A DNA stretch of 64,000 nucleotides, taken from assembly GCA_030737835.1 (NCBI GenBank), contig JAUJYN010000049.1:644725-708724 (forward strand), given 5' to 3'. This document shows, piece by piece, positions 12,245-23,800 of this stretch. The first letter of the stretch is position 1. Every line of letters begins with the position of its first letter. This DNA is from Acorus gramineus (Eukaryota; Streptophyta; Magnoliopsida; Acorales; Acoraceae). The position numbers were made by a program, and so were the translations under genes. Below the pieces are notes generated by a model that had not been told where the DNA came from, made no database searches, and saw only the letters and a list, made by a program, of their open reading frames with translations.

Positions 12245-12625
12245 TCATTGTCTTAAGAACGTAATCGCCGATTGTTTTGACCACGGTTGTTTTGATCACG
12301 TTTTCAAAATAACCATGATTGTAAAAATTACAATCACAGTTTTTTTGGAAATGTGATTTTTTTAAAATATACAATCACACTTTTTAATAAACCGTGATCT
12401 TTTGTATTCAACTATCACAGTTTACTAAAAATTGAGATCGTTTAATAATGTTTTGATCATGGTTAACACAAATCGTAATTGTTTTCTAAATAAAAGATCA
12501 CATTTAAAATGAAAGCGTGATTATTTTTTAAATAAAAGATCATGTTTAAAATGAAAGCGTGATCATTTCCTACATAAAATATCACATTTAAAATGAAAGG
12601 GTGATCGTTTTCATATTAAAAAAAA
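12245..12625. repeat. Array of GATCACG/AACCGTGAT-type subterminal repeats
   Basis: At least a dozen variants of a short word (AACCGTGATC, GATCACGTTT, ATCACATTTAAAATGAAAG) recur in both orientations about every 25-40 bp. Later units are tandem: AAAATGAAAGCGTGATC. Dense short subterminal repeats of this sort are typical of CACTA transposons. A matching array lies at 16300-16580. I do not see clean CACTA termini next to either array. Confidence 0.7.
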
Positions 12626-12710
12626 AAAAAAACTAAAGTGGACCCAAATTAAATCTCAATCGACTATCACGGACCCAAATTAATAGGGGGGTAGTCAATT
12701 AGGATTTTCA

Positions 12711-13060
12711 TGGACAAAATGTTCATGTCCGTGGATTTATAAATCTTGTGTTATTCAATCAAGACATTGGTTCATGGATAAAAAGTCCAGTGTTATTCAA
12801 TTGAGACATTATTTTACGGACAAAAAGTCTAGTGTTATTTGATTGAAACATTATTTCATGGACAAAAAGTCCAGCGTTATTCAATTAAGACATTATTTCG
12901 TGGACATAAAGTCTATTGTTATTTGATTGAGATATTATTTTGTGGATAAAAATTCTAGTGTTATTCGATTGAGACATTATTTCGTAGACAAAAAGTCCAG
13001 CGTTATTTGATTGAGACATTATTTCGTGGACAAAAAGTCCAGCGTTATTCGATTGATACT
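12711..13060. repeat. 42-bp tandem repeat, about eight copies
   Basis: The unit starts GGACAAAAAGTCCAGCGTTA and continues TTCGATTGAGACATTATTTCGT. Copies diverge by single-base changes, most strongly at the left and middle. Each unit contains the palindrome GGAC-AAAAA-GTCC. Located inside the left part of the candidate transposon. Confidence 0.88.
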
Positions 13061-14040
13061 CCTGATAGTAGACATTTTGTCATGTGTTATTCAATTTAAA
13101 TAGGATTTGTAAAGACTTTCATAAGTCATTTTCATAAGTTATTGATTTTTGTGAACTTTTGTGGACTTTAAAGAGAGAAATATAAAGGAAAAAGTCATTT
13201 CAAAATCCCACCCAAATGAATAGGATTCTCATGGACTTTTATTTTAGCATTGTGAATATATCTTCTTTTTTTCTTTTAACAGAACTCATTTCTTTTATGG
13301 ATGATGGTTATCTTATGTCTTTCATATTTTTATTCTCGTATCAGTCTTTACCCACAACCAAGTATTATCCTTTTAAAATTCAACTCTACACAAATAACAC
13401 CCTCAAAAAACAAAATTCCTGCAACTGATGAAATTTTCACAACATATGCTACAATTATATAGTAATTTTTACTTTATCCTGAACTACAACATTATAATAA
13501 TTCATTCACAATTACTATGAACTTTAGATCACCCATATATGTCATACAAAACCAACTAATCAGTCATATGTCGACAACATTCCAACAACAAGATTATTCA
13601 CTAGATCCCAATCAAAATGCATTCATCACTGAGGTATTTGGAAACATGTTTGAAAAGTAGATTTTCACTTAAAGATATTCTTAAAATTATATTACCAAGA
13701 AGTATACTTTTGTTATATTTAGGAAAAACTTAATTTTTCCTGTTTATAAATAAAAACTATTTTTTTTTTTTCCTTATAAAATTCAGGATCGCTTGGGCAT
13801 TTGAAAACATATTTAGATTATATATGATTCCTACAAAAGCATAATCATCCAAACATATGTCTAAACACTACATTTGAAAATGAGTGTTTTTATCATGGCA
13901 TTCTAGCAGTATGCATTTCAGATATATGAAGATTGATATTTATTATATTAAATTACATTTTATATTAGATATGAATAATTCATGTTGAATTTGAATATTT
14001 GAGTTTTTTATTTGTTATTTTAAAAATCCAAAAACAAATA
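13061..14040. other. AT-rich stretch, nothing recognised
   Basis: About 1 kb of AT-rich sequence between the 42-bp array and the GAAAGTC array. The longest frame (13216-13428, 70 residues) has no recognisable motif and biased hydrophobic composition. I annotate no gene. Confidence 0.6.
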
Positions 14041-14089
14041 TACAAGAATCAATAGAAATCCATCTGTGAAAATCTACAAAAGTATGTTA

Positions 14090-14340
14090 AATTCTATGAG
14101 AGTCAATATTTGAAAGTCTATAAAAGTCTGTAAAAGTCTATGAAAGTCATGAGAATCAATCTGTGAAAGTCTGCAAAAGTCTTTGAAAGTCAGTGAAAGT
14201 CCGTGAAAGTCAGTCTGTGAAAGTCCATGAGTCAATTTGCAGAAATATGTGAAAGTCCATGAGTGTCAATATTTTGAAAGTCTGTAAAAGTCTTTGAAAG
14301 TCTATAAAACCTACAAAAGTATCACTTAAATAATGTCTAC
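14090..14340. repeat. GAAAGTCYRTAAAAGTC short tandem repeats
   Basis: About twenty imperfect units of 10-12 bp (GAAAGTCTGT, AAAAGTCTTT, GAAAGTCCGT) run head to tail, ending at the right terminus of the candidate transposon. The word AGTCC also occurs in the 42-bp units on the other side in inverted sense, which may explain the element's weak terminal symmetry. Confidence 0.75.
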
Positions 14341-14372
14341 AGAAATTCATTAAAGTCCGTATCGAGTACCCC

Positions 14373-14545
14373 ATAAATCCCAATCGACACCTCTCACAAC
14401 CCCACCTCTTCCCCTCTCACGACCCCACCTCTCTCGCTGCCCCTTCCGCTTCCGCCAACCCACCGCCACCGCCTCCCATTCCTCCTCCGTCGACGCAGCT
14501 GCCGCCGCCGACCCTGCCCCTTCCCCCTCCACCGTAAGTCTCTCT
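14373..14545. other. GC-rich gene-like fragment with GTAAGT donor
   Basis: An abrupt GC-rich island (CCACCGCCACCGCCTCCCAT, GCAGCTGCCGCCGCCGACC) ends in CCACCGTAAGTC, a consensus splice donor on the plus strand, repeated 16 bp later. It looks like the 5' exon of a plant gene. The minus-strand frame here (60 residues) is Ala/Glu/Arg-rich and probably a composition artefact. No downstream coding frame continues it convincingly. Confidence 0.4.
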
Positions 14546-16240
14546 CACCGTAAGTCTTTATCCATTAATTCATCAAGTGAAGTTCAGGTGTTGATTTTTG
14601 AAGATATGGATTTTGTTTTTGGTATTGTTTGGTGGAGTTGGAGGACTTTGAAAAAAAAAAATTTTGTTGGATTTCTGTTATTTAATTATCAATGTTTGCT
14701 CCTCTCAATGTGATAATTAATTAAAAGCTTAAATTTTTGGGATTTAAAAACACTGCATGCCTGGTTGCATATCTATATTGACAAGCAGTCTCTGTATGAA
14801 ATATTTATAGTTACAACTTTTGGCTTTATGAATGCCAATACTTTGGTTTCTAATATTTTTGAGTGCTTTTTGTTGTAGTGTAGCCATCGTTATGGCATAT
14901 TTAATGAAAACAGAACGGAAATCTCAAGAAGGTTGTTATGTGTGAGAAAAATTGAGCTGGAAATTTATTTCATTCTTCTTTATTCCCTTTTGACTTGACA
15001 TATCTTGCATACGCGCTTGAATCATTACAAGAAAGCTGTGAATTTTTTTTCGAATGATGGGTTTATAGAACAAGTAAGATTAGGGACTGCTATACGGGTT
15101 TATGAAAAACTATTATATAATAGTGATAACATTTCCATTATTTTCAGTTAAAGATGCCTGAGGAGGGGTTCAAAGTAGATCATTCCAGGTCAATTTTAGA
15201 ATAGATTTCATTAGCAAGTGTTGGGTAAGGCTTCCTTTTCCATGCCTTAGTTTTATAATGGAGTAATTTTCTAGGCAAATTTATATTGGAGTAGCCGTAG
15301 TTTTATAATGGAGTAATTTTCTTTGTAAATTCATATTAAATTAATTGCATGTAAATTGGAGTAGCCTTGCTTGCTGAACTGGTTTGTGTGATGGGTCCTC
15401 TTCATATGCTTAAACTATATTTCATTCCTCACTTGGTAGGTTCTTTAGCCTCGCCTTCTTTATTCATGTTCTTCATCTTCACCAACCGTTTTTTGCTAAT
15501 TTTACATTGTTTTGAATTAAACACCATATATTTGTGATGTGGTTGGATTGTGTCACATATTGCATCACCATGGTCGTCAGGACAAGTTCCCCTGGTACCG
15601 CGGCAAGGTGCGCATTTTATTCTTCAAAATTATTAGTATTCCATTGAAAATGGAAAGTAAGAAAAAATAATTAGATACCCCTGTTTCTTATGTCTTCTTG
15701 TATCTTTGATTTGTTCTTCTCAATTAACTACTGGTAGAGATAAATTTTGTTGGGTAGTCTGTAATGTCATTATGGAAATATATTAAAATATCCTTTTTAT
15801 GAATGTTGTGATATTTACTTTGATGTGCTTTAGATATAAATGTTAGTGGTGATTCCAAATGCTGACAAGTATTCTATAGGTGATTGTCAATTTTATTGAT
15901 TAGATTCATATGCTTTTTACGTTACATTGTGAGAATCCATTTGATTTCAATAATTATGTTTGTCTAACTTTAAAATTTGTCTTCTTTGCCGTTGTTTCAA
16001 GGATAATCTCATTTTACGTATGTACAACATTGTGAGGTGAAGGACATTCATCGAAGTTCTTTTTTTATGTTGTGATAGGAGAACAAGTTTCACTTATAAA
16101 TTGAGTTAGTTTTATTTGACTTATATATAAAACAATTGTATGTGTCTTACAGTTGTATGAAGTTTGATCTATATTAGAGGAATGAAAGTTATTTTTAATG
16201 AGCTTCTCTCTTTTGTTGTATGAATTGAATTATAAGAGCA
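14546..16240. other. Non-coding stretch with two short exon-like pieces
   Basis: Most is AT-rich and intron-like. Two pieces look exonic: about 15149-15189 (TTTTCAG then ATGCCTGAGGAGGGGTTC, followed by a GT), and about 15568-15606, translating HHGRQDKFPWYRGK before GTGCGC. I do not recognise either protein. Together with the GC-rich piece upstream they may be fragments of a captured gene. Confidence 0.35.
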
Positions 16241-16299
16241 CGTACAATCAATATCTATAATTGTATAATGATTAAGTGAATTGTAATTTTTTAATAATT

Positions 16300-16580
16300 T
16301 AAATATTACAGATTGTTTATAAAACGTGATCTTATATAATGTAAAGATCACGGATATTTTATAAAATGTGATCTTACATAATATAAAGATCACGGTTCTT
16401 ATCAAAACAGTGATCTTTTGGATATCAAATATCACGTTTCATAATATAATTGTAATCGATTCCTATACAATAATCACAGTTTATTTGTAAACCGTGAGCA
16501 TTTATTACATTTGACACACTTTCAAACCGTGATGAAAAATATGATATAAACAACCACACGGTTTAAAACCGTGATCAAAA
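16300..16580. repeat. Second array of AACCGTGATC subterminal repeats
   Basis: Words such as AACGTGATCTTATATAATGT, AAAGATCACGG, AAACCGTGATGAAA and AAAACCGTGATCAAAAG recur in both orientations. They are the same word as in the 12245-12625 array. The two arrays could be the two subterminal zones of one CACTA-type element about 4.3 kb long, with decayed termini. Confidence 0.65.
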
Positions 16581-17286
16581 GTCTTTAATTAAAATTTTAA
16601 ACTCAAACCTTGAGTAATCACCGAAGCAATAGTGAAGACAATTTTGAGAAGAAATTGTTTTTCTGTAAGATAAAAGTGAGTAGAGACAGTTGTATCACAT
16701 ATGTATCACAACTAAAATCCGTCAGTCTTCTTAAATAGAAGTCGAAGATCGAGAAGAGATCCGTTGAGGATTCATAAAAGAATTTGTTTTTGGAGACGAA
16801 GCACCATTTCGCGGCAGTTACGCAGTCCTCCACGACTGTTACTACGAACGTGGAGAGGATCTCTATCTCTATCTCTCTTATCCAAGACCAAGTCCAAGCT
16901 CGAAAAAAGCAGAGGAAACACATTTTCCCTCAAAAAACATTTTAAAATTTTGAATTTCATTTGAAACATTTGAAAAACACAAAATATGGGAGAAATCCAA
17001 AACTTTTATAAAGTTTCTAACAAAAAAAAATACCACCGCTGTTATATTAATCAGGTGTTTTCAAAACCCAATAAAATTTACTTGATCACTCTTTATTTGG
17101 GCATAAATACGTATTCAATTAGGCTATAACATCAACCCTTTTTCAAAATTCATATCAATATATGCCCAAACATCCCCCCACATCACGTCACTCCCTCACC
17201 CCTTCATCCCCACCTAAATGGAATCCGCCATGGTGTCTCTAGAGGCCAACACGTACTCCTCCTCCTCCAACCATCCAATGCCTTAG
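16581..17286. other. Intergenic, no gene recognised
   Basis: AT-rich DNA with a short moderately GC-rich piece (about 16780-16900). A 101-residue minus-strand frame is present but shows no motif. The last 100 bp are the 3' flank of the minus-strand PGG copy P2. Confidence 0.55.
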
Positions 17287-18014
17287 CTATTCCCAAGCCC
17301 CTCTAACCACCTCCACCAACCGCCCCATGCCGTCCTTAACCTTCCGTCGCAGCCACAACAAGAACAGGCAAGCCATCAAGGCCAACCACGAATAGAACGC
17401 ATTGTAAGCCCACGTATCAACTTGTTCATCGTACTTCGCATTTATATCAACCCCCACCACGAACGCGTACACCAAAAAAGTCACGGCCAGCCACAGCGCC
17501 GCCGTGAGCAGCCATGTAGTGATCCGGTGTTTCAGCGGGAATCCGCTCACCAGGAACACGATCACGGATGCCGACACCAGGCCAATGCAACCATGTCCAT
17601 CCGTAGAAACAAAAAGATGTTGTCATCGTCCTGGCTGTTCGATGGGACGTTGATCCCGCCTTGGAATGCGGCGGCCGAGATAAGGGTCGCCACCACCATC
17701 AGTTCCCGTTGCGCCTCCTTCAGCCACTCGTTGTCCTTCTTGCACCACTCGTTCCAGTCGCACGGGACCAGCTTCTTCATCCATGATCCGCGCGTCGCGC
17801 GTGCCTGGTGAGCTACTACTGCTGCTGGGGTCGTCGTTGTGATGATCATCATATCTTGAGTGCGCCCGCCTCCGCTTTTGCATCCCGCGTGCGAGAGCGA
17901 GTGGATGATCTCTGCGTCGTTGGGTCCGGCCGGGGACTGCTGTATCATGTCCAGCGGCGTCAGGCCGTATGCGTTTTCCACGTTCTTCTGGATCTCCTCC
18001 TCCGCAAGTAAAAT
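17287..18014 (-). pseudogene. Ankyrin/PGG membrane-protein copy P2 (last exon, one frameshift)
   Basis: The most complete PGG exon in the window. A consensus acceptor (ATCGACAG) precedes ATACTGAAAATTTTACTTGC. The protein has the end of an ankyrin region (ILKILLAEEEI, NAYGLTPLDMI), a linker ending in PCDWNEW, then the PGG signature: ELMVVATLISAAAFQGGINV, an N-terminal hydrophobic segment, VIVFLVSGFPLKH, TFLVYAFVVGVD, and a final helix LALMACLFLLWLRRK. Such proteins are multi-pass at the plasma membrane or ER and include immunity and salt-stress regulators. A one-base loss near 17583, between VALA and VSAS, splits the frame. The ankyrin exons expected upstream (18.0-19.7 kb) are not visible, so this is a partial copy. 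The exon is GC-rich against AT-rich surroundings. Confidence 0.88.
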
Positions 18015-19750
18015 TTTCAGTATCTGTCGATGATACGTGTTACGTGTTATGTGTTTTTTAGCTTAAAATATATAAAGACATTGTTCAAATTTATAAACTG
18101 TAAATTATAATTTTTTAGGTTAAAATTAACAGTTGTTAGGTGTTTGTTTAAATGAAGTAGTTAAACAGGAAGAGAAAGTAGGATGAAGATGACCATAGGG
18201 AGGGCGCCCTTATCACTGTGTAATTAGACTTTCGCTCCATGTTTGGATGAAGATATAAGGTGAGAATAACCTGTAATAGAGCTGGACACCCAAAAAAACA
18301 TGTTTGTTTAATAGGAACAAACAAGTATACCAATGTCAGATTAAGCTGGTATAATCAGATATAACAATTCCAGTGTTCCCCTAGAATATTTTAATACTCG
18401 GTTATCCATTCCAAATTCCAATGTGTTACGTGAGTCCCATAGTCATCATTTTTTTTGTTCCTGCCCGTCTTTTCCATCCGCATTGTGTTCGTCTTCTTCA
18501 CCGAGAAACCAAGAAATAAAAAATGATGTGCTTGTTTTTTTGTTTTTATTTATTATTTATTATTTTTATTTTAAAAGACAAGCGGGGTTTGTTAATTAAA
18601 ACCATCTATTTAACATTTGCAGGGAACCGAATGACAACAAATAATGTTTTTCGGACACATTTGGTATAGTGGTATGAGTATGTGAAATACTTCTTATAAT
18701 GACATTTTTAGTTGGATAAATTTTCATTATTATCTAACTTATTAGTCATATGTGTTTTGTATTGAATCTCCGACTGATACATCTCTTCAGAGCGCCTTTG
18801 GCTGGTACCACACCTGTGTCCCCCTGATTTTTTTGTGAGTGTAGGATCCATCCCCAATCGGATCCAAGTTTGTGAAGGGAAGCTCTGAAGACTAATAGTT
18901 TAACTGAAGAGAAAAATGTCCTCCTTAATCATGAACTGAGTTTTTTTTGTTTAAAATATATCCGGTTAAGAGAAAAAACATGGAAGAGTTTTAAAGATGG
19001 GGCCTTTAAAAAATTTAATAAAAAAACTTAATCGATATAGATAAAGAGAAACAAATCTTTCGTGATCTTCTCTCTTCTTAACCGAATATATGTTAAAAAA
19101 AAAATTCAATCATTAAAATTTAATTAAACAGTTGATAAAAAAAATCCAGCCGTTAATATTTAATCAAAGAAGAAAAAATGATCACAACTTAAAACAAGGA
19201 ATGCGCCATATATATATAGTGCCTCCAGTGTTAAAAAAAAAAAAAGTTGACAAACTACTTTTTGCTAATATACACATGGAGGTGTTAGTTTTGCAAATAT
19301 TTATTTAAACGGTGTTATTTATGCAAATTACCCTTTGTTTCATTGTGAACAAATTAGTATATCAAATAATTTAGACATGACAGTGATTTGTTTCATCATA
19401 GATATTGAACAAACACTATCTATGTTCATATCTGGTGATCATGTATCTTTCAAACCCTTTAGCCCCCCGTTTAGTTCGAGAATATGTCTGGAATAAATAG
19501 AAATCAGTATGAATAACTTCAAAATGACTGTTTGAAAGTTAGAATAAATGATAATATGTATGTCAGAATTAACTGATATAAATTGGATCCACAGAAATGA
19601 GTGAGTGCACCGCTTTATTTTCATAAAAGGGTGATTTAATACACATGCATGTGTGTGTATATACATGTACATTAAACTCGAAAAATGGAGTCTGCTAAAG
19701 AATCTTGATAATACAATGTTCTTCCTCCTGTGCGAATCTTTAAACATCCC
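18015..19750. other. Intron/intergenic stretch upstream of P2
   Basis: No ankyrin exon or other coding sequence found. Features seen: a pyrimidine-rich acceptor side near 18015; a weak tRNA-like A-box word (TGGTATAGTGGTATGAG) at about 18662; simple A/T runs. The right end merges into the P3 relic. Confidence 0.5.
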
Positions 19751-19759
19751 CCCTCCCCT

Positions 19760-19946
19760 CTAACAAACTTTACCAATCTTACAAAGAAACTCTTGACTTT
19801 CTGTCTTTAGCCACAACAAAAGAACAAAAACCAATGTCGTGGTACAAGAACATGCTAGCCATCAAGCACGACCATATAATGTACACCACATTCACCTCGG
19901 TTAAAGATATCATCATAGGGGTCATGTTTGGCTATTTTCGGTCTGA
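19760..19946 (-). pseudogene. Ankyrin/PGG relic P3, 3' piece
   Basis: The minus strand contains the end of a PGG domain: a region matching the P2 segment around KYDEQVDTWAYNAFYSW, then CLMASMFLYHD and a decayed Leu/Val-rich last helix. It has stops and frameshifts. It is the 3' part of a copy cut by the transposon at 19948-24780; the 5' part resumes at 24784. Confidence 0.7.
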
Positions 19947-20413
19947 CACTACTACAAGAAAAATGTGATACAGTGATATTTATTTTACAACGGTTGAATA
20001 AATTCATCTTTATATATATATATATGTGTAGGCTACGTTTTATAAAAAAATGTAGTTAAATAGAAACAATCAATTGATTTTAATTTAACAAAAAATTTTT
20101 TATACAATATTGAATACTTTCAATAACAATTTTAAAATAAACCATCACTATATATATTGCAATTTAGATATTTAAAGTATTTATTTTTTGTGATAACCGT
20201 TCCTGAAAGCTTAAATCAAAATATTCTTTTAATACATTCTAAAACATTCTGTTAAAATGTTGGACCACCTCCATAATGGGATGAGGTTAGGTCCAACACG
20301 TATTGGATAATTTGATGATCTAATACGATTGTGATTGAGTCATTATGACTGAGATATTCTGTCATATTTTAAAATTAAAATTAAGATTAATTAAATTCCA
20401 ACATTTTTTTTTT

Positions 20414-20866
20414 GGAATTTTTTATTTTTAAGTCTCTATAAACATGCTTATTTAGGAATCGATCCCTCTATTCTTTATATTTCCTTTCAAGTCTGCATAT
20501 TCAAACACCTATTTGGTTTTTAGTCCCTCCATCAAACTTCCGTCCATACACCGTTAATTTGTTAAATGTAATTTATTTTTAAGTCCCTGTAAACTATGTT
20601 ATTTAGTGATTAGTACCTCCTTCATATTTTACAGGGACTGATCACTAAATAACGTAGTTTAGAAGGACTTAACACTAAATAACATAATTTACAGGGACTT
20701 AAAAATAAAATCACATTTCACAAATTAACGGTGTATGGATGGACGTTTGACGGAGGGACTAAAAACAAAATATGCGGTTGAATATGGGGACTTAAAAAGA
20801 AATATAAAGAAGTGAGGGACTGATCCTTAGATAGACATGTTTACAAAGACTTAAAACTAAAAATCC
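20414..20866. mobile_element. Foldback element with about 210-bp inverted arms
   Basis: The arms (about 20414-20620 and 20645-20866) are near-perfect reverse complements: TTTTTAAGTCYCTRTAAAC, CCCTCYATTCTTTATATTTC, TTTTTAGTCCCTCC, CATACACCGTTAAT are found in order on the left and inverted on the right. Only about 25-30 bp separate them. The element sits in a T-tract on both sides, suggesting a T-rich target duplication of about 9 bp as in MULE-type elements. No coding capacity. Related to the element at 50915-51190. Confidence 0.85.
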
Positions 20867-20949
20867 ATTTTTTTTAATGATACAATTAAATTTTATATCT
20901 TAAAATAATAAGATCAAAATATCACAATCACGATTGGACAATCAATTTG

Positions 20950-21360
20950 TCCAATACATATTATACCTAAACTAATCCCTCCATGACATCACAACGGGAC
21001 CACCCTCACCGAATAATAAAAAAAACGTGGGTGATGAATTTCACCAAAAAAAATAAAAAACACTCCACCTTCTTCATCAAAACATCAAAACCTCCTCCAT
21101 CAAAATGTGATAGAGTGACCATCTCCATCTCCATTGGCGTCGACCACCTCCATCGGCAACCAACAGCCGCGTGTCCTCCATCATCGTCAACCACCTCCAT
21201 CGGCGACCAACCTCCATTTGCGCAACCGCCACATTTGCGAGCAATCTGTCCATCTCCTCCACCGGCATCAACCACCTCCTCCCTCTCCTCCATTGCCCAA
21301 ATCTCAGTCTCTTCCATTCGATTTCTCTTTCATCTATCTCTAATTCTTTTTAATTCTATA
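20950..21360. repeat. ACCTCCATCGGC-type trinucleotide-biased region
   Basis: A pyrimidine-rich piece with repeats of CCACCTCCATCGGC (21129-21290). Frames on both strands are long only because of the biased composition (Pro/Ser/His-rich plus strand, Gly/Glu/Met-rich minus strand). It may be a decayed exon copied into the transposon; I do not recognise a protein. Confidence 0.35.
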
Positions 21361-21381
21361 CAGTGTCTCCCACAACGATTT

Positions 21382-22085
21382 TGTTGGAAATATCAAATAA
21401 AAAAATGTGAAAGATCTCATCACCACCAAATAAGAAAGTTAATAAAGACTAAATATTTGATTTGATATCAAATAATCATGAGAATAATTAAGAGAATAAA
21501 TCACATTGATTTTCTCCTTATAAATGAAGTAAATAAATGATTCTATATTAATTAATGAGTAATTTATATTATATATGAATATATATATGCCACTTTTAGA
21601 AATGTTTAAATGTTATTGGCATTTATTAGAAGAATTGACTTTTTAGATTTTTTTGTCTTTCTCACAACACCCTATAAAAGAATGTAAAGGGGTTGTGTTA
21701 TTTTCAATTCAAGCAAATCAATAAAAAGGAGAAGTTCTCCAAAGTTTGTGTATTCTTTCTTTTGAGTCTTGTGGTGAGAGTAGTGTGATGTTTTTGAGAA
21801 ACACTAAGGGGTATCAAAGGGATACCCAACAGATTTTCTCTCCGATCTGTGGTGTTTGTGCAACGGCAAGGCTTGACGTTGAGCGAATTTGTGTAAAATC
21901 GATTTTCAGCATTTTTTTGTTATAATTGATTTCCTCTTTCCCTTTTTATTTGTTGGTTCTGGTGGAAGTTCTGCATTAGGGATTTTTTATTGGTTATGGA
22001 AGTTTTTCAAATTTTAGATTAGTGTAATCATACATTGATATTCATTATTCTATTATTGTTCCTGTGATTCTAATCTCATACAGAT
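21382..22085 (+). mobile_element. Possible solo LTR
   Basis: Starts TGTTGGAAATATC, contains a promoter-like CCTATAAAAGAATG at about 21670, then transcript-leader-like sequence, and could end near ...CTCATACA (22082), followed by ACTTGGTGCTGATAACA, which resembles the spacer/PBS region of some copia elements. No second LTR or internal ORF follows. The call rests on general architecture only. Confidence 0.35.
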
Positions 22086-22569
22086 ATAAACAATTAGGAC
22101 TTGGTGCTGATAACATAATCAACACCTAAATTTTTTGCTATCTCAGGTCAAAGTATTATGCTCATATGGTCGAACATTGAGAAGCGAGTTAGTTGCTCTG
22201 GTTTGCAATTTTGCATGAGTATATTAACCAAAGCTAAAGAAATGATTTTTTTTTATTATTATGCTTTGCGGCTTTGGAATGACCAAACTTATGCTTAGGC
22301 TTCTAGGACTGAGTTAATTCTCTATATTTGATTTGCACTTGGTTAAGCTTAAAGTGTGATATATTTTTGTGATTCTATCAGTACTATGTGTTTGAGCATC
22401 AATTTAATATTTTGTTATCGTAGTATCTTATATTCATCAACAGTCTTTTGAGTTTAAAGATAAAATCAAGATTGGGAGAACACACACTCAAGATGCAACT
22501 CCTCTAACTCTTGGCTAAGAGTTCAGTGGATATTCTACACGGGTACTGATTGTGTTATTTCTTACTCTC
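22086..22569. other. No gene recognised
   Basis: AT-rich, no frame above 60 residues and no repeat structure recognised. It may be the remains of internal sequence of the element whose LTR is suggested upstream. Confidence 0.5.
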
Positions 22570-22572
22570 TTA

Positions 22573-22802
22573 GGGTGCGTTTGGTTGCGCGATTGCAAAA
22601 CTGATTCTGCAGGAATCTGCAATTGCAAAACTGATTCTGCAGAAAGCTCACTTTCTCAGCTTTTTGAAATCGCAGCTTTTGGGCACTATTTGCCTGAAAT
22701 CTATGTGCAGGAAGCTGCTATGTAAAACTGTTTGGTTACACGATTGTAAACGCAGCTTCCTGCAATCGCAATCGCAGCACAATCACGCAACCAAACGCAC
22801 CC
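22573..22802. mobile_element. Tourist-like MITE (PIF/Harbinger type)
   Basis: A 230-bp element with terminal inverted repeats GGGTGCGTTTGGTTGCG / CGCAACCAAACGCACCC and a perfect TTA target duplication (22570-22572 and 22803-22805). The interior contains two direct copies of ATTGCAAAACTGATTCTGCAG. The termini and the TTA duplication identify the PIF/Harbinger superfamily. The clean ends suggest it is recent relative to its surroundings. Confidence 0.93.
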
Positions 22803-22805
22803 TTA

Positions 22806-23800
22806 ATTACACAATGAACTGAGTGTTTACATAATAATATACAATAACTACCTAGATGATAAAGCAATTATGTGAGAAGTGTTTTATAACAAACAGGATT
22901 GGGGACGCCATATAGTGAGGATGGGAGGAGTCCAATTCTGAGATGGATACATGAGGCTCACAGAATGAGTGAGCGAGAGAGGATCGCACGGCCGGTTAGA
23001 GCTCTCTTCTAACCTAAGACATAGAGTTTTCCTTTATGTCAATGGCTTTCATATTTTTTGTGCCTTGTTTGTTCTCTATTCTCTCCCATTTCATATTTTG
23101 TAATTCGAGTTCAGCTATGAAATCGGGTAGCAAACATCTACCCTTTCTTCAAAAAAAAAAAATAGGACTCTGCCCAGGTAAAATATGGTATTGAATGAAT
23201 AAAAGGTACCATATAAGGAACATCCCTACTTTGTTAAACTAGTGCTTAGACAATGAATTTTGTTTTACAATGTAGAATATGGAGACACAAAGATTCAAAT
23301 AGAATGGAAAATAATTATTGGGCAGTGAAGTCCAGTCTCTTACTTTTAGTATGCATTTTAAAATGATCAACTATCAAGAGGTATGGGTTGTATCATTCTG
23401 CTAATAACGGTTTGACAATTACGAATGAGATTTATTGATTTATTTGCAATCAAACTTGGTTAGAGAGGTCTCTAGAACCTGTTGAGAAATACCTATGACC
23501 ACAGAGATGACACAGAAATATTCCTAGGACATGAAAAATGCGACTTTCAATGGTATTAGAGCATGTTGCAAATCCTAGTGTGGCTGTGGCATTTTGGCAT
23601 CATGATGTTTGGTTGTGTCAAACATGAAAACAGAGGGCAAATCTAAAGAACATAACTAAAGGCATGGCTACAATTTTGTTTCTCTAACTAGCTTCCTCTG
23701 TTGTTTTTCATCAGCAACAAACGCCCTATGAGAACAGTGAAAAAAAGTTTTATCGAGTCTTGTATTCTCTTATTTTTCCATTGTTTCAGGTTTGACTTCT
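22806..23800. other. Non-coding; includes a possible retroposed fragment with A-tail
   Basis: About 22895-23162 is less AT-rich than its flanks and ends in a run of 12 A (near 23149-23161), which would suit a short retroposed transcript or LINE end. I recognise no protein and no target duplication. The rest is AT-rich and featureless. Confidence 0.35.

Larger units (their letters stand above)
12687..14372. mobile_element. Candidate non-autonomous DNA transposon with satellite-like interior
   Basis: The left end reads GGGGGGTAGTCAATTAGGAT then TTTCATGGAC; the right end, inverted, reads GGGGTACTCGATACGGACTTT. The ends are thus imperfect terminal inverted repeats. The interior holds a 42-bp tandem array at the left, AT-rich DNA, and GAAAGTC repeats at the right. 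There is no transposase frame. The superfamily is unclear (hAT- or MULE-like). I cannot point to a convincing target duplication. Confidence 0.45.

Noticed and set aside
12711-13060. The 42-bp array as a CRISPR-like array.
   Set aside because: Units are contiguous without unique spacers and the DNA is eukaryotic.
14350-14532. Ala/Glu/Arg-rich 60-residue minus-strand frame.
   Set aside because: The same island has a consensus splice donor on the plus strand; the minus frame looks like an artefact of GC-rich sequence.
20983-21465. 160-residue plus-strand frame with Pro/Ser-rich middle.
   Set aside because: Trinucleotide-like repeats open frames on both strands; no homology recognised, and it sits inside a transposon.
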